Assembly (NCBI GenBank): GCA_040285745.1 | Contig: JAUFOR010000006.1 | Location: 434,001 to 498,000 of the forward strand | DNA from: Barthelona sp. PCE | Lineage: Eukaryota > Metamonada: BaSk clade | Reading direction: 5' to 3' | Length of the DNA stretch: 64,000 nt | Part shown: piece by piece, positions 37,229-47,182 of the stretch | How positions within the stretch are numbered: the stretch's first letter is position 1 | Layout: the number at the start of each line of letters is the position of its first letter | Notes under the pieces: generated by a model | The model's input: the letters and a program-made list of their open reading frames with translations, nothing else | What the model was told of the DNA's origin: nothing | The model's database searches: none | Translations under genes and position numbers: made by a program

Positions 37229-38218
37229 ATGTTTCGTGGATCTGTAGTGCAGGACAGAGATGTGCCACATCTACTTTTTGTTTTAGACGGAATGGGCGAC
37301 ATTGAATATGAAGAGTTGAATAGTCTATCTCCTTTCATTTATGCTGATACTCCTAATGTGTCACGCGTGTTTGGTTCAAAGGCAGACGCGCAGCATATAC
37401 TAACAGCAGCAGAAGGTGTTGTTCCATCGAGTGAGGTTGGGCATTGTGGGTTGATCGGTGTTGATGCGGATTTACTCCCTTCTAGGGGCGTTTTGGAGAC
37501 ATTGGCGTTTATTAATATGCCGAACGGGAGCGTAGGTATAAAGTGCTGCATAGGTCAATTTGTTGATGGTGTGTTACAGCGCAAAGCACTTATCACACGC
37601 GAAAAATCAGAGTTTATGGTGCTAGATGTCATCTCATCCATTCATGATCACCGAGATCTCATATATGGCGTTGAATTCTATGATAATCATCGTTTTGTTC
37701 TTTGCATCAACACAACAGTAGTTCCAAAGACAAATGATCCTTTACAGGACGGACTCATGCCTACAGAATGCAGCGGAGTCCTCAAGGAAATGGTAATAGT
37801 TGCTGAAAACAAATACCCAAATTTTCCGTTTTTATTCCGTGATGCAGGCATTTATAGTGGTGCACTCCCAACCACCAGCAACAACACGGCGTTTGTGAGC
37901 TCCCCTGTGTTGCGTGGTCTGTTCTTTTTTCTTGGATGGGTGGTTGAACCGATAACGTTAGAGAGGATTATGATATCAGTGAGAAATGCTGCACCAGGTG
38001 ATGTTGTACTTGTTAACGTGAAGGAGGTGGACGACAGAAGCCATAACCGAGATTTATATGGAAAAATAGAAGAAATTGAGAAATTTGATTTTTTGTTGAA
38101 TGATATATTACCCTTTGTACCAGATAAAATGAGAATGGTGCTCACAGCGGACCACAGGACGCTGTGTGCCACAGGAAACCATGCTACTGGATGGGTACCA
38201 CTTCTAGTAAAATCTTAA
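37229..38218 (+). CDS. ApgM-type cofactor-independent phosphoglycerate mutase
   Basis: A 329-residue alkaline-phosphatase-superfamily enzyme resembling archaeal/bacterial ApgM, which interconverts 3- and 2-phosphoglycerate in glycolysis. Landmarks are LLFVLDGMGD with metal ligand D20, SPFIYADTPN, PSSEVGHCGLIGVD (S68 aligned to the catalytic Ser), VDDRSHNRD with D268/H272, and TADHRT with D308/H309 plus H318. It is shorter than typical ApgM (about 400). The start is ATG 37229. An out-of-frame ATG lies four bases upstream (37225), so either transcription starts after it or scanning is leaky; a TTTTCAGT initiator-like element sits just before. A divergent, non-PGM phosphohydrolase role is possible. 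Confidence 0.75.
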   Translation: MFRGSVVQDRDVPHLLFVLDGMGDIEYEELNSLSPFIYADTPNVSRVFGSKADAQHILTAAEGVVPSSEVGHCGLIGVDADLLPSRGVLETLAFINMPNGSVGIKCCIGQFVDGVLQRKALITREKSEFMVLDVISSIHDHRDLIYGVEFYDNHRFVLCINTTVVPKTNDPLQDGLMPTECSGVLKEMVIVAENKYPNFPFLFRDAGIYSGALPTTSNNTAFVSSPVLRGLFFFLGWVVEPITLERIMISVRNAAPGDVVLVNVKEVDDRSHNRDLYGKIEEIEKFDFLLNDILPFVPDKMRMVLTADHRTLCATGNHATGWVPLLVKS

Positions 38219-38255
38219 CAACGAAATTACACTTTACTTGAAATAGACAAATTCC

Positions 38256-39026
38256 TTAGGCTCTACGGATGTCCATGTACATGAGAACCATGATGGTACA
38301 CATGACAACATCAATGAAGAAGAAAGCCATGACGTTTGATGTGTAGAAGTCAATTTGAAGCAGAATAGTACGGTAGACACTGTAGATGATCCAGGGGACA
38401 AACATGCTCATGAATCCAGGCCATTTGAATTCTTCCTTGATGTTAACAGATGTAAACGTCTTATGACCAATTATGCAACCTGCAATGAGGTGGAAAGTCA
38501 TGCAACCGAAAAAGTATCTGACGAGGCCCATGATTCCCTGGTTATACTCACCATCAAGTTCAAGAGGAGCAGTTAAAACAAAGAAGATGATACCCATGAA
38601 TGAGCCAAATTGAACAGCCTGCTTAGGGGTATTGAATTCCTTCATGTAGCTCTGAACCATCATGTAGATGAAGAAACAAGCAACAAATGAATGAGCAAAG
38701 AAACCTTTGATGGCCCAGACAATGTAGGGATCCCAGGTTCCTTCAAGGGACTTCATCATATCATTACCAACCTTGACAGTGGCATATCTAAGGAGAACGG
38801 CGGGAATGACCATGATTGCAGCCCAAAAAGCACCAGAAATTTGCACTTCTTCATCAACCTTATCTTCACCACCCTTAATATAGTATTGGCCAATCATACC
38901 GATAAGGTAAATTGGTGGAACAATCAAGAAAAGGGGGTTTGCAACGCTGCTGGAAGAGAACAGCATGTAGACTGAAAACAGTAAACAGGTAGCAGCTACT
39001 ATCTTTAAATACTTTGTATTAACCAT
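38256..39026 (-). CDS. Multi-pass membrane protein, unknown
   Basis: A 256-residue protein with about six or seven membrane helices and short loops (LKIVAATCLLFSVYMLF, PLFLIVPPIYLIGMIG, FWAAIMVIPAVLLRY, FFAHSFVACFFIYMMV, FGSFMGIIFFVLTAPL, MSMFVPWIIYSVYR, AFFFIDVVMCTIMVLMY). I recognise no family signature. The C-terminus MDIRRA is basic, and a loop after helix 2 is acidic (GGEDKVDEEVQ). Frequent codons imply decent expression. It converges on the PGM gene with a gap of 37 bp. Confidence 0.75.
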   Translation of the reverse strand: MVNTKYLKIVAATCLLFSVYMLFSSSSVANPLFLIVPPIYLIGMIGQYYIKGGEDKVDEEVQISGAFWAAIMVIPAVLLRYATVKVGNDMMKSLEGTWDPYIVWAIKGFFAHSFVACFFIYMMVQSYMKEFNTPKQAVQFGSFMGIIFFVLTAPLELDGEYNQGIMGLVRYFFGCMTFHLIAGCIIGHKTFTSVNIKEEFKWPGFMSMFVPWIIYSVYRTILLQIDFYTSNVMAFFFIDVVMCTIMVLMYMDIRRA

Positions 39027-39278
39027 TATACAAGCTCACAAGGATATCAAAGATCTAAAAAATGGAAATCTGTGAAATAATGGATTGCAGCACACTCCAT
39101 CTAAATCCACTGAATTCACTTTAACCAACGGTGTTTATCTATGGATTAACAAACAGGGCACGATAAAGAAACCTGTCATATAGTCAATTCGATGTTTTCA
39201 CGAATATTACCATTCTCTTTGCACAAAGTTTTATTTACTTTCTTAAGGGCCTTGTATCATAGTTACCCCACAGAACCC

Positions 39279-39851
39279 ATGCCTTCTGGAAGCCCAAATA
39301 AGAAAAGATCAAAGGTGAAGAAGAAGTTTGTTCCGTTTCTAGAGCAATTCGAGGATGAAAGATTAGAGTACGAGAAACTGGCTCGAACAGTCACGGAATT
39401 CAATTCAGATCAACGTAAAAATTTAGCACAGGTTGTTAACATAGCAAAACTCATTAATAGACCAGATCCACCGCTTGCTGTAGGTACGAAACCTCACGTC
39501 CCGCCATCTCCAACAAAGAGAAGCCAATCCCCAACCAGTGATTATTTTAGTAGGTATAGCACTGATGAATATCTAATGTCGATTGATAACGAGGATATTA
39601 CGCTTTCTGTAGATGATGACAACAACCCTTTTTATTCATATACAGTGTATAAGAATGGAAGGGGATACTCAGGGCTACCGATGCCACGTATGCCAATGAA
39701 TAATCATTATTCTCATTTAACAGATGAACGTACTAAACAAATTGAGGAATTTAGAAAACAATTTGAAGTACGTAAACCAAAGAAGAAACCTAGATTTCGT
39801 AAAGGAAGGAAGAAATTAAAACAAAAGAGTAGGGAAGAAGATTCAACCTAA
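39279..39851 (+). CDS. Small basic, disordered protein
   Basis: A 190-residue protein from ATG 39279 (MPSGSPNKKRSK). It is rich in Lys/Arg at both ends, with a helical acidic stretch (about 20-60) and a disordered Ser/Pro middle (PPSPTKRSQSPT). The C-terminus is a basic block (PKKKPRFRKGRKKLKQK) that could be a nuclear or nucleolar localisation or RNA-binding signal. No family is recognised. The frame is open to an earlier ATG at 39192, which would prepend 29 hydrophobic residues; I prefer the later start because the rest looks nuclear, but the longer form cannot be excluded. Confidence 0.6.
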   Translation: MPSGSPNKKRSKVKKKFVPFLEQFEDERLEYEKLARTVTEFNSDQRKNLAQVVNIAKLINRPDPPLAVGTKPHVPPSPTKRSQSPTSDYFSRYSTDEYLMSIDNEDITLSVDDDNNPFYSYTVYKNGRGYSGLPMPRMPMNNHYSHLTDERTKQIEEFRKQFEVRKPKKKPRFRKGRKKLKQKSREEDST

Positions 39852-39875
39852 TGTTTTTTACTTGTTTTTTTGACA

Positions 39876-42362
39876 TTAAAAAATATCTTTAACTCTATTT
39901 TGCAAAAATTCAACATCTTGATCAGCAGAGTGAAGCGCTTGAATCGCTGCGCTTACAAGTTTCTGTAGATTTGCAATTTCTCTCAATGTTCTAGCGCTAT
40001 CACTACTGGTGAAGTAATGAAGAATATTATCACTTAAAACCTTAATTTTTGTCTCCAAAATCGTCCTTAAAGCAGTTCTTTCACTCATTATACGGTTATG
40101 GAATTGTTCTAAAGCAGCGACATGGTCACGAGAGATGACAGGTTTCTGTTGTTGCACATGTGGTTGTTCTTTGATTTGATTGCGAAGTTGTTCTATCGTC
40201 TCATTCTTTTCTCTTAAAGTGGAGCTAAGAGCTTTAATCTTATCATCATAATATGCAGTTAGCTTTGTCTCAGCCTCTTCATTAGTCGTTGTACCACCAA
40301 CGGAACTCATACGTTCAATGCGCTCAGTTAACATACGGTTCTCCTCTTGTAAACCTCGTACTTTGACATCAACTTGTTCTTCAACTAAGTGCTCTAGTTT
40401 ATCCTTCAAGAAGTTCTGAAGTTCCTGCAGATCACTCCTACTTTGGTTAAGCTCAATCTTCAGGCGCAGGACATCATCATCATGATGTTCTTGTTGAAAG
40501 GATCCAATCAAATTTTGATAATGCTTGATCCTATCACCAAGATTAATAATCGTGAATTCTCGACTGTGTATCCTCGCAGTCATCGAAAGCATGATGTCTC
40601 TCTGTTTGAGAAGTAGTTGTTTGTATTTATCAACTTGCAAATCATCTGTTGAAGATTTCTTCAGTTGAGAGACGTGGAATTTGAACTGACTCTCTAATTT
40701 AGTCTTCTCCTCCTTCAAAGCCTTCTGCAACTCGGCGTTGAAGACTGGATTCGAACGAACTGAATCAGAGCTGAACAACTGAGACTGCATCAACTTGATC
40801 TTTTCTTCTAAGACACGTTTGTGCTTCTGAGCCTCGAAGAACTCCTTGCTGCGTACTTCCAGCGCTGTCAGTGCAGCAGTTTTGTCCGCATCTGCTTTCT
40901 TTGCACGTTCTTCTAACTCTGAAACATCAACACCGAGGTTGGAACTCGAAAAGTTCTTATTTTTCAATTGCTCACGTAAGTGTTTCAGCTCCCTCTCATA
41001 CCGCCTGATGAGCGCCTTTTGATTGAGGTCCTCATTGACCTTGGCCTCATTCTTGATGTTCTTGGCACGATTTGCGAATTTCAAAGTCGATCTTGTCTCT
41101 ACGAATGAATCCAGTGCAGGAGAAATGTTTGCAATCATGGTAGTCTTGGTATTACCACCGATGGAGTCAGCAAGCACACGTGTCAGCTTTGAATCACGGT
41201 AAGGAATATGAGATCTTAACTTCTTCTCATTCAGTGCAGAAATGACATTACCCAATGTAGAAAGAGAACGATTGATATATGTTGCCTCTGTGAAACGGGC
41301 GCCTGACGCACCTGCTTTCCTAACACGCTCAGAACCAGCAAGATCAACGAGATTCAACTTACCAATACGAATAACCTGATTCCTGTTATCATCTGTGGTT
41401 GTCCTCACAATCTTGTGTTTTTTGGCATGTGGGGTGGCCTGTAATGAATTCTGCATATGTGTAACCTCATTTTTGAACATTTTATCAGTTTCTGAACCAA
41501 GTACCTCACTTTGTTCAACAACAAGAATGAAAATTGCATGAGAACGAGAGGAAACATCGTTGAGATCCGTGGCTGCTACAGCACGCTCCTCAGCACCCCT
41601 ATCCATCAGTGAATAGACTTCATCTGGTGATCTGACGATCCATTCAGACAAACCTTCTACATAAATGCCTTTAGATGAAGATTCACGGATTGTTAGGTTT
41701 GTTCGTTCTGGTTTGAGTAGATCTGAGATCTCATCGTTGTAAATTTGCAAGTAAGAAGCGCGTACTAGCCAATTGATACGTTCTCCCTTACAATCTGTAA
41801 TGAAATCGAAAATCTCCTTGATTGCTCGTGGTACAATACCAGGTCTTGATCCATCCTCGCAGCCATGCATTGTGAATGTCTTTCCTGCACCGGTTTGACC
41901 ATATGCAATGATGGAAGCGTTATAACCGCATAATGAGGATTCAACAGCAATGCGCGCAGTGTTATTGTACACGTCTGTCTGCGTCGCCTGCTGGTCGTAC
42001 ACCTGATCGAATGTGAATTGATAGTTTGAGTATGAAACAACAACCTCATCTGAATCAATAGGAACATCACTTAATGCTATGGCTTTGGCATCACTGACCT
42101 TCACGCAACACCTGAACCCATCCGCTAACTCACGGTGAATGGGTGGACGTACACGAATAACAACCTTGAAATTCTTTGCAACATCTGAATTGTCTTCAGT
42201 CAAAAACTTGTGTCTGAGTGCGTAGAGTTTCATCAACCCCGGATCGCGCTTAATGATTTCATATGCCTAAATGTAAGTTACGTAATGAATATCGAACGGT
42301 AATGTAGCCGCACAAATTGATGTACATACGGGATCGTCTAGATAGTCTTCGTCGAAACTCAT
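39876..42362 (-). CDS. N-terminal-motor kinesin (two exons)
   Basis: An 807-residue kinesin, spliced from 42362-42330 (11 codons) and 42266-39876. The motor domain (about 35-420) shows FKVVIRVRPP, P-loop GQTGAGKT (134-141), NDVSSRSH and LVDLAGSER, so it should be active. An insert of about 50 residues lies between switch I and switch II (around LGSETDKMFKNEVTHMQN). A long coiled coil fills about 425-720. The pre-motor segment DDPAYEIIKRDPGLMKLY plus the insert suggest one of the protist-wide, flagellum-linked kinesin groups, but I cannot name the subfamily. The first exon supplies an ATG right after TTTTCACAC; without splicing the frame would begin at a TTG. Confidence 0.9.
42267..42329 (-). 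other. Spliceosomal intron of the kinesin gene (63 nt)
   Basis: On the minus strand the intron begins GTATGT and ends ACTTACATTTAG. Removing it joins DDP to AYEIIKRDPG in frame and gives the only good ATG. The 3' motif matches the metamonad consensus ACTAACACACAG at 8 of 12 positions with the same spacing, placing the presumed branch A directly against the splice site. It is the only intron I can define with confidence in the window. Confidence 0.85.
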
Positions 42363-42889
42363 GTGTGAAAATACGTTGCTTTTAGCAAAACGTGCTTGTG
42401 AAAAGGAAAGAAACAGTTAAACAAATTTGTTTGCTGTTATGACATTGCGCTCCATGATAAGCTATTCAATATTAGTTTAAAGTCCACGATATCCTTTGAT
42501 TTAGTGGCTTAGAGCATTTACGTTTTCCAATCAAAAGAAGGTATATGATAGAGTTGTTTTTGGTATACATTATTTTGATTTATTGCATCATATGGTGATA
42601 TATATCCACACAAAGGAAAGAGATCATGAATTATAGGGATTCTCATTGTTTACTTTTTTCGCAATGCTTCATTTTTTGCAATAATGTTGTTTAAAATGAA
42701 GCAAAGTTTAGTGCGTATTCGAAAACATCATTAAGATATTTTTTAAGGACATAAAAAAAGAATCTTGAAAATTTGGCAAAAACTTGATAGGTTTACAAGT
42801 AGAAAAACCAATGCAAAGGCACAAATGGTTCTTTTATGATAAATTGCAACAAAAATAGTTGATAATATGAAAAGTCAAAACGATTAAAA
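42363..42889. other. Intergenic region, tandem minus-strand genes
   Basis: 527 bp, AT-rich, between the kinesin start and the stop of the next minus-strand gene. I see no gene, RNA or repeat. TTTTCACAC directly before the kinesin ATG is the only notable element. Confidence 0.4.
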
Positions 42890-43348
42890 TTAGATAAACT
42901 GCATATCGCAGCAAACACAGCTTGTGAGTTCTGCAATATGCCCTGCATCTACAATAGCAAGCGAATTTAACATAGTATATGAAACTTCTGAGGAGTTGGA
43001 CCTTGTCAATGATGATGTAATCTGTGTATCTCTAAATCGAGGTAACACTGGTGCAGACTCCAGAAACTGTTCTAAAGAAGGCTCTTCTTGACATACAAGA
43101 CTCTCTGTTGAGAACAGAGAATCACTATTAGTATTGGTTTTTGATGTGATGAAAGGACTGAGACTACGGGATTGACCCCGCAGCTTAGGGGAGATCTTTA
43201 GCGAACCGGGAGGAGAAGCAGTTCGACTGGATGACTTTGTAGAGTTGCGTGAAGATTTTTTCTTCTTACTTTTAATTGTAGCAGGGACAGCAATGCGCTT
43301 CCGCTGCTGGAAAGTTGGTGCTCGGCGTTGGACTCTGACTCTATTCAT
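42890..43348 (-). CDS. Small basic Ser-rich protein
   Basis: A 152-residue protein of unknown function. The N-terminal 50 residues are strongly basic and Ser/Thr-rich (RVRVQRRAPTFQQRKR, KSKKKKSSRNSTKSSSR), followed by SP motifs (SPPGS, SPKLRG, SPFIT) suited to proline-directed kinases. The C-terminus is less polar and ends with CVCCDMQF. It is probably mostly disordered and may be nuclear or cytoskeletal. Its coding status rests on a good ATG, strong residue bias and placement between two gene-free gaps. Confidence 0.5.
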   Translation of the reverse strand: MNRVRVQRRAPTFQQRKRIAVPATIKSKKKKSSRNSTKSSSRTASPPGSLKISPKLRGQSRSLSPFITSKTNTNSDSLFSTESLVCQEEPSLEQFLESAPVLPRFRDTQITSSLTRSNSSEVSYTMLNSLAIVDAGHIAELTSCVCCDMQFI

Positions 43349-43786
43349 TTGAAATGGGTAAGAAAATGTTGTTGATTCATTTTCTAGATCAACCCGGTTA
43401 CAGTTTTTTTTCTACCTTTGTGTGTGGTTAAAGTGAGGATTGCATCGTTTCTCCGATTGTAAAGTTCCGCATTTACATTCTTGTCGAATTAGAATTATAG
43501 CAGGGTTGAACCTTTTTCTGTATCACAGCTTAAAAATAGCTCACAGCCTGGATAGTACCAACGGAGCACGTTTCAAGTAAAGAATCACGGATTTAACGCT
43601 TCAGGTCAGGAAAGTTAAACTTCACTCATTGTCAGTGTTGTGACGGTGCCACCACGTACAGAGGTTCCAAACCAGCTATAGTTCCATCTAAACCTTTGTA
43701 TGACTCAGAAAGAAGCTCATGATCCTGCTTTTTGAAGTTTTCTCATTTTCCTTGACTTAGTTCTTATTTAAGGTCTTCAAAGTATC
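43349..43786. other. Divergent intergenic region
   Basis: 438 bp between a minus-strand small gene and the USP47-like gene. The centre is less AT-rich than other gaps, but I found no tRNA (a GTTCCAAAC stretch fails the B-box consensus and has no partner A-box) and no open frame of note. Confidence 0.4.
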
Positions 43787-46700
43787 ATGCCCGAGCATTT
43801 CACATACAAGAATGGCCAGTTAACTGCAGTTGACAATTCTACACGTGCAAGCAATCCCATTGATGAAGAAGATGATGTCATTACTTCATATGGTGTCTAT
43901 GGCACAAACGTCACAGCATCTGGAGGATACACCAACAGCCGTCACTACAATGCCACTTACGGTGTTGTCACAGGAACCAGTATGGATGATGATGATCCAC
44001 TTGGTATCGCTGGAATGTACTACGGCGGAGGCTACAACAGGGGCCCCATCAAGCCCAAGCGCCCATCCATTGGGTATCTTGGTCTTAGCAATCAGGGAGC
44101 AACTTGTTATATGAACTCTTTGATCCAAACATTGTATATGACCCCTGAGCTCCGAACCATGGTTTATAACTGGAAGTACGTTCCTGACGTACACGGTGTT
44201 ACAGAATCATGCATACCTTTCCAGTTACAGCGACTTTTTTCACGTTTACAGGTGTCTGATCATCATTCATGCGAGACAAAGGACCTTACCAAGTCATTTG
44301 GCTGGACCGGCAGTGATGTGTTTATGCAGCATGACGTCCAGGAGTTGTTTTGTGTCTTAATCGATGCACTCGAAAGAGCCACAGCAAACACCCCCTTGGC
44401 AGAGAACCTTGCTAAGCTTTACACTGGTGGAATGGGTTCACTCATCCAATGTATGTCATGCGGTTACAGATCTGAGAACAGAACAGGTTTCACATCTATT
44501 GCGTTACCTATCAGAGAGATGGACATGTACGGTCGATCCACAGTTATTCCCACTCTTGAAGAGGCGCTTAACAAGTACGTAATTACAGAGACCCTCGAGG
44601 GAGACAACGCGTACTCATGTAGCGGTTGTAATAACATGGTCCGTGCCGACAAGCGTATGGCACTTTTCCAGTTACCAGACGTCATGAACATCCAGCTCAT
44701 GCGTTTCGACTTTGACTATCAGACGATGCGTAGGATCAAGATCAACGAACGCGTTGCTTTCCCGCTTTATCTCGATATGGATCAGTGGTTGGGTGATAGC
44801 AAGGGTACTACTAACTATACAACGACTGCTAACTTCAAGCAACGTAAGGAGGGTGCAAATGTTTATGAGTTGTATTCAGTCCTCATTCAGTCAGGTTCGG
44901 CAATGGGTGGTCACTACTACTGTCTTACGAAGAACATGGATGACGGAATGTGGTACAAATTCAACGATTCCTCTGTCACTCAAGCAACAGAAGACGACAT
45001 TGAAACCTATTTCGGTGGACAAAGATCACACGCTAACGCTTACATGCTTGTGTACCGTCGTGTATCATCAGGAGTTAAGCTCCCAGTTAAGGATGAGGTA
45101 CCTGAAACTCACATTGATGAGATCAAAGATGAGCACGAGGAAGCACTCAAGGCATATGAAAGAGAGCTGGAGAAGCGCTCCAAGCTTACAGTTCAAGTGT
45201 ACCTCACAGCTCAGGACATTAATATGGTCGACGAAGACTGCATTGACCCAGAAGAGAAGTCGAACTACGGTATGACTTATTACAACACGACTTCCGACGA
45301 TGACAAGAAGCAGGAACCCTATCCATTCCCTATCTTAGATTGTGCTTCTGCCCCTAAAAAGTCTTATCACTCTCATTCGAAGAATTACAGATATGAACCA
45401 ATCTATTCCTCAAAGTATCCTGAGACAGCATCTGTTTTTGTTAAGAAGAGCGAGTATACGTGGGAGACCATGGAAGACCTCGTTCATGAGAAGTTTAAGC
45501 TCCCTATTGCACGTAACAACTTCAGACTCATTGAGTATCGCGGCCAGACCCCGTTAAGATCAATTGATCCCGATACACCGCTACAGTCCGCGTGTTATGG
45601 GCAGAAGATGAACGTCTTGATGGAGACAAAGACAGATGGAGAGGCTTTCATGCCTTACAAGGCAGATATGACTAAGTATCGATTTACTGTTTTTACACCT
45701 CAGATGGAACCTGTCAGTGAGTTTTCTGATATTCCACCGGGTCTTGGTGGATCATGCTCTGCTCCTAGATGGTTTTCTGTGCCCCGCGCTAGAACCACCA
45801 TTGGTCAGATCTTGCAGGGTATCTCTGAGGCATCCGGTATCCCCATTAATGAGCTTGCTGTTACTCATCACGGCCATGGCGCCATCACCCGTGTTGATGA
45901 GCAGAACCACAATCTTGCTATCATGGCTCTTCGTAGTGTTCACATTATTAGTGGTGCTCTCTTCATTGTCGAGAGAATTGCTCCTGAAGCACCCTCTGTC
46001 GTTGAAAAGCACTTGCGTATCCTCAAGGACCTTATGGTATTGACATGGGAGTTCCACCCCGAGGAAGACTGTGATGATGACGCAGTTGTCACACACCGTA
46101 CAATGGTTAAGCTCAGTGACACGTTTGATGATCTTCGAAATACAGTTGCCCAGACCATCGCTGTTGATCCTAGCAACGTTCGTATGTTCTTGAAGAAAAC
46201 AATTCGTCTTGAGGAGATTACCGATCTTACAGAGGCTATCTCCGATAGAAGGTATTCACTTAACTTGGTCTGTCGACCCGGTGAGGGTGTTCGTAATGAG
46301 GATGGTGTTATCCGTCTTCAAGCACGTTTCTTACCCATTGTTGATATAATGCCAGGTGTAGAGATCGAATGGCCTCGTTATGGTTCCACTGAGAACAGAC
46401 ACGCTTATGTTGAAGAAGGATGCACCATGGATGAGGCCAAATTGGCATTATTAGAGGCATTTGAGTTTGATCTTGAGAAGTACGATATCCCTATTGAGAA
46501 GGTTCGTATTCGTAAGATGTTCTACGGAACTGCGCGTTCGGTCATCACTGAGGTCAAGGATATGCTCCACGCCGAGGTTGGTGTCGAGGTACTCCCCTTC
46601 AGTGATGCCGTCAAGGTTAATCCGACGGATGTCTCATGTCAGTTCCACGTTATTGATGAAGAGGGCAAAGAAGTTCTTGCAGCAGGAACAATTGTCGTAC

Positions 46701-47134
46701 CCTTACATGTGCGCGTTGGTCAGTTCAAGGAGAAGGTTTGTGCACGTCTTGGCTTGGAAAATTTCAAACCAGAAGATTTGAATGTTGCAGTCACATATTC
46801 AACGCTTGTCACAACTAGTACTTTCTCCAACGCCACCTGGACTTACTACGACAAGAGCGATGAACATAAGATGGTTATGTCTCCTTTCTCACTGAGAGAT
46901 GGTCAGAAGTATATTATTAAATTGAAGTCAACTGTGATCCAACGTAAGACTTATAGTTATTACAGTGGTCGTACAGGCGGTACTTCTTCTTCTACATATG
47001 TCAGCTCTTATAGCAGTTCATACAGAACTAGAGAGAGAGGACTTAAGATTCACGTTGCTAATGATCTTTCTATTAGCCCCAAAGCTGAAGAAGGAGAGGT
47101 AGAAGAAACCGGTTCCAGTCCTGATAACCAGTAA
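43787..47134 (+). CDS. USP47: USP47-like ubiquitin carboxyl-terminal hydrolase
   Basis: A 1115-residue C19-family deubiquitinase. The catalytic domain (about 95-425) has the Cys box LGLSNQGATCYMN (C107), QLQRLF, TKSFGW, QHDVQELFCVL, a CX2C-type zinc-binding pair (CMSCG and CSGC), IQLMRFDFDYQTM and the His box SGSAMGGHYYC (H376) with FNDS and NAYMLVYRR. MTPE.R..VY.W, the SGSA.GGHYY box and the TQEDI-like segment favour USP47 over USP7, and no N-terminal MATH domain is present. The C-terminal 600 residues are consecutive ubiquitin-like domains. USP47 stabilises DNA polymerase beta and other clients in animals. The first 90 residues are Tyr/Gly/Asn-rich and disordered; a Ser/Tyr run interrupts the last domain. 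Confidence 0.85.
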   Translation: MPEHFTYKNGQLTAVDNSTRASNPIDEEDDVITSYGVYGTNVTASGGYTNSRHYNATYGVVTGTSMDDDDPLGIAGMYYGGGYNRGPIKPKRPSIGYLGLSNQGATCYMNSLIQTLYMTPELRTMVYNWKYVPDVHGVTESCIPFQLQRLFSRLQVSDHHSCETKDLTKSFGWTGSDVFMQHDVQELFCVLIDALERATANTPLAENLAKLYTGGMGSLIQCMSCGYRSENRTGFTSIALPIREMDMYGRSTVIPTLEEALNKYVITETLEGDNAYSCSGCNNMVRADKRMALFQLPDVMNIQLMRFDFDYQTMRRIKINERVAFPLYLDMDQWLGDSKGTTNYTTTANFKQRKEGANVYELYSVLIQSGSAMGGHYYCLTKNMDDGMWYKFNDSSVTQATEDDIETYFGGQRSHANAYMLVYRRVSSGVKLPVKDEVPETHIDEIKDEHEEALKAYERELEKRSKLTVQVYLTAQDINMVDEDCIDPEEKSNYGMTYYNTTSDDDKKQEPYPFPILDCASAPKKSYHSHSKNYRYEPIYSSKYPETASVFVKKSEYTWETMEDLVHEKFKLPIARNNFRLIEYRGQTPLRSIDPDTPLQSACYGQKMNVLMETKTDGEAFMPYKADMTKYRFTVFTPQMEPVSEFSDIPPGLGGSCSAPRWFSVPRARTTIGQILQGISEASGIPINELAVTHHGHGAITRVDEQNHNLAIMALRSVHIISGALFIVERIAPEAPSVVEKHLRILKDLMVLTWEFHPEEDCDDDAVVTHRTMVKLSDTFDDLRNTVAQTIAVDPSNVRMFLKKTIRLEEITDLTEAISDRRYSLNLVCRPGEGVRNEDGVIRLQARFLPIVDIMPGVEIEWPRYGSTENRHAYVEEGCTMDEAKLALLEAFEFDLEKYDIPIEKVRIRKMFYGTARSVITEVKDMLHAEVGVEVLPFSDAVKVNPTDVSCQFHVIDEEGKEVLAAGTIVVPLHVRVGQFKEKVCARLGLENFKPEDLNVAVTYSTLVTTSTFSNATWTYYDKSDEHKMVMSPFSLRDGQKYIIKLKSTVIQRKTYSYYSGRTGGTSSSTYVSSYSSSYRTRERGLKIHVANDLSISPKAEEGEVEETGSSPDNQ

Positions 47135-47182
47135 ATGTTAAGTTTATTGTTAAATTTGTGTTTTACTTTTTTCATCGCTTTT

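Noticed and set aside
43640-43700. Possible tRNA B-box (GTTCCAAAC)
   Set aside because: Fifth position breaks the consensus and no A-box or acceptor stem pairs around it.
47135-47182. Start of the coiled-coil gene at the ATG touching the USP47 stop
   Set aside because: Would add 16 hydrophobic residues to a soluble coiled coil and leave no leader; the ATG at 47183 follows an initiator-like TTTCATCG.
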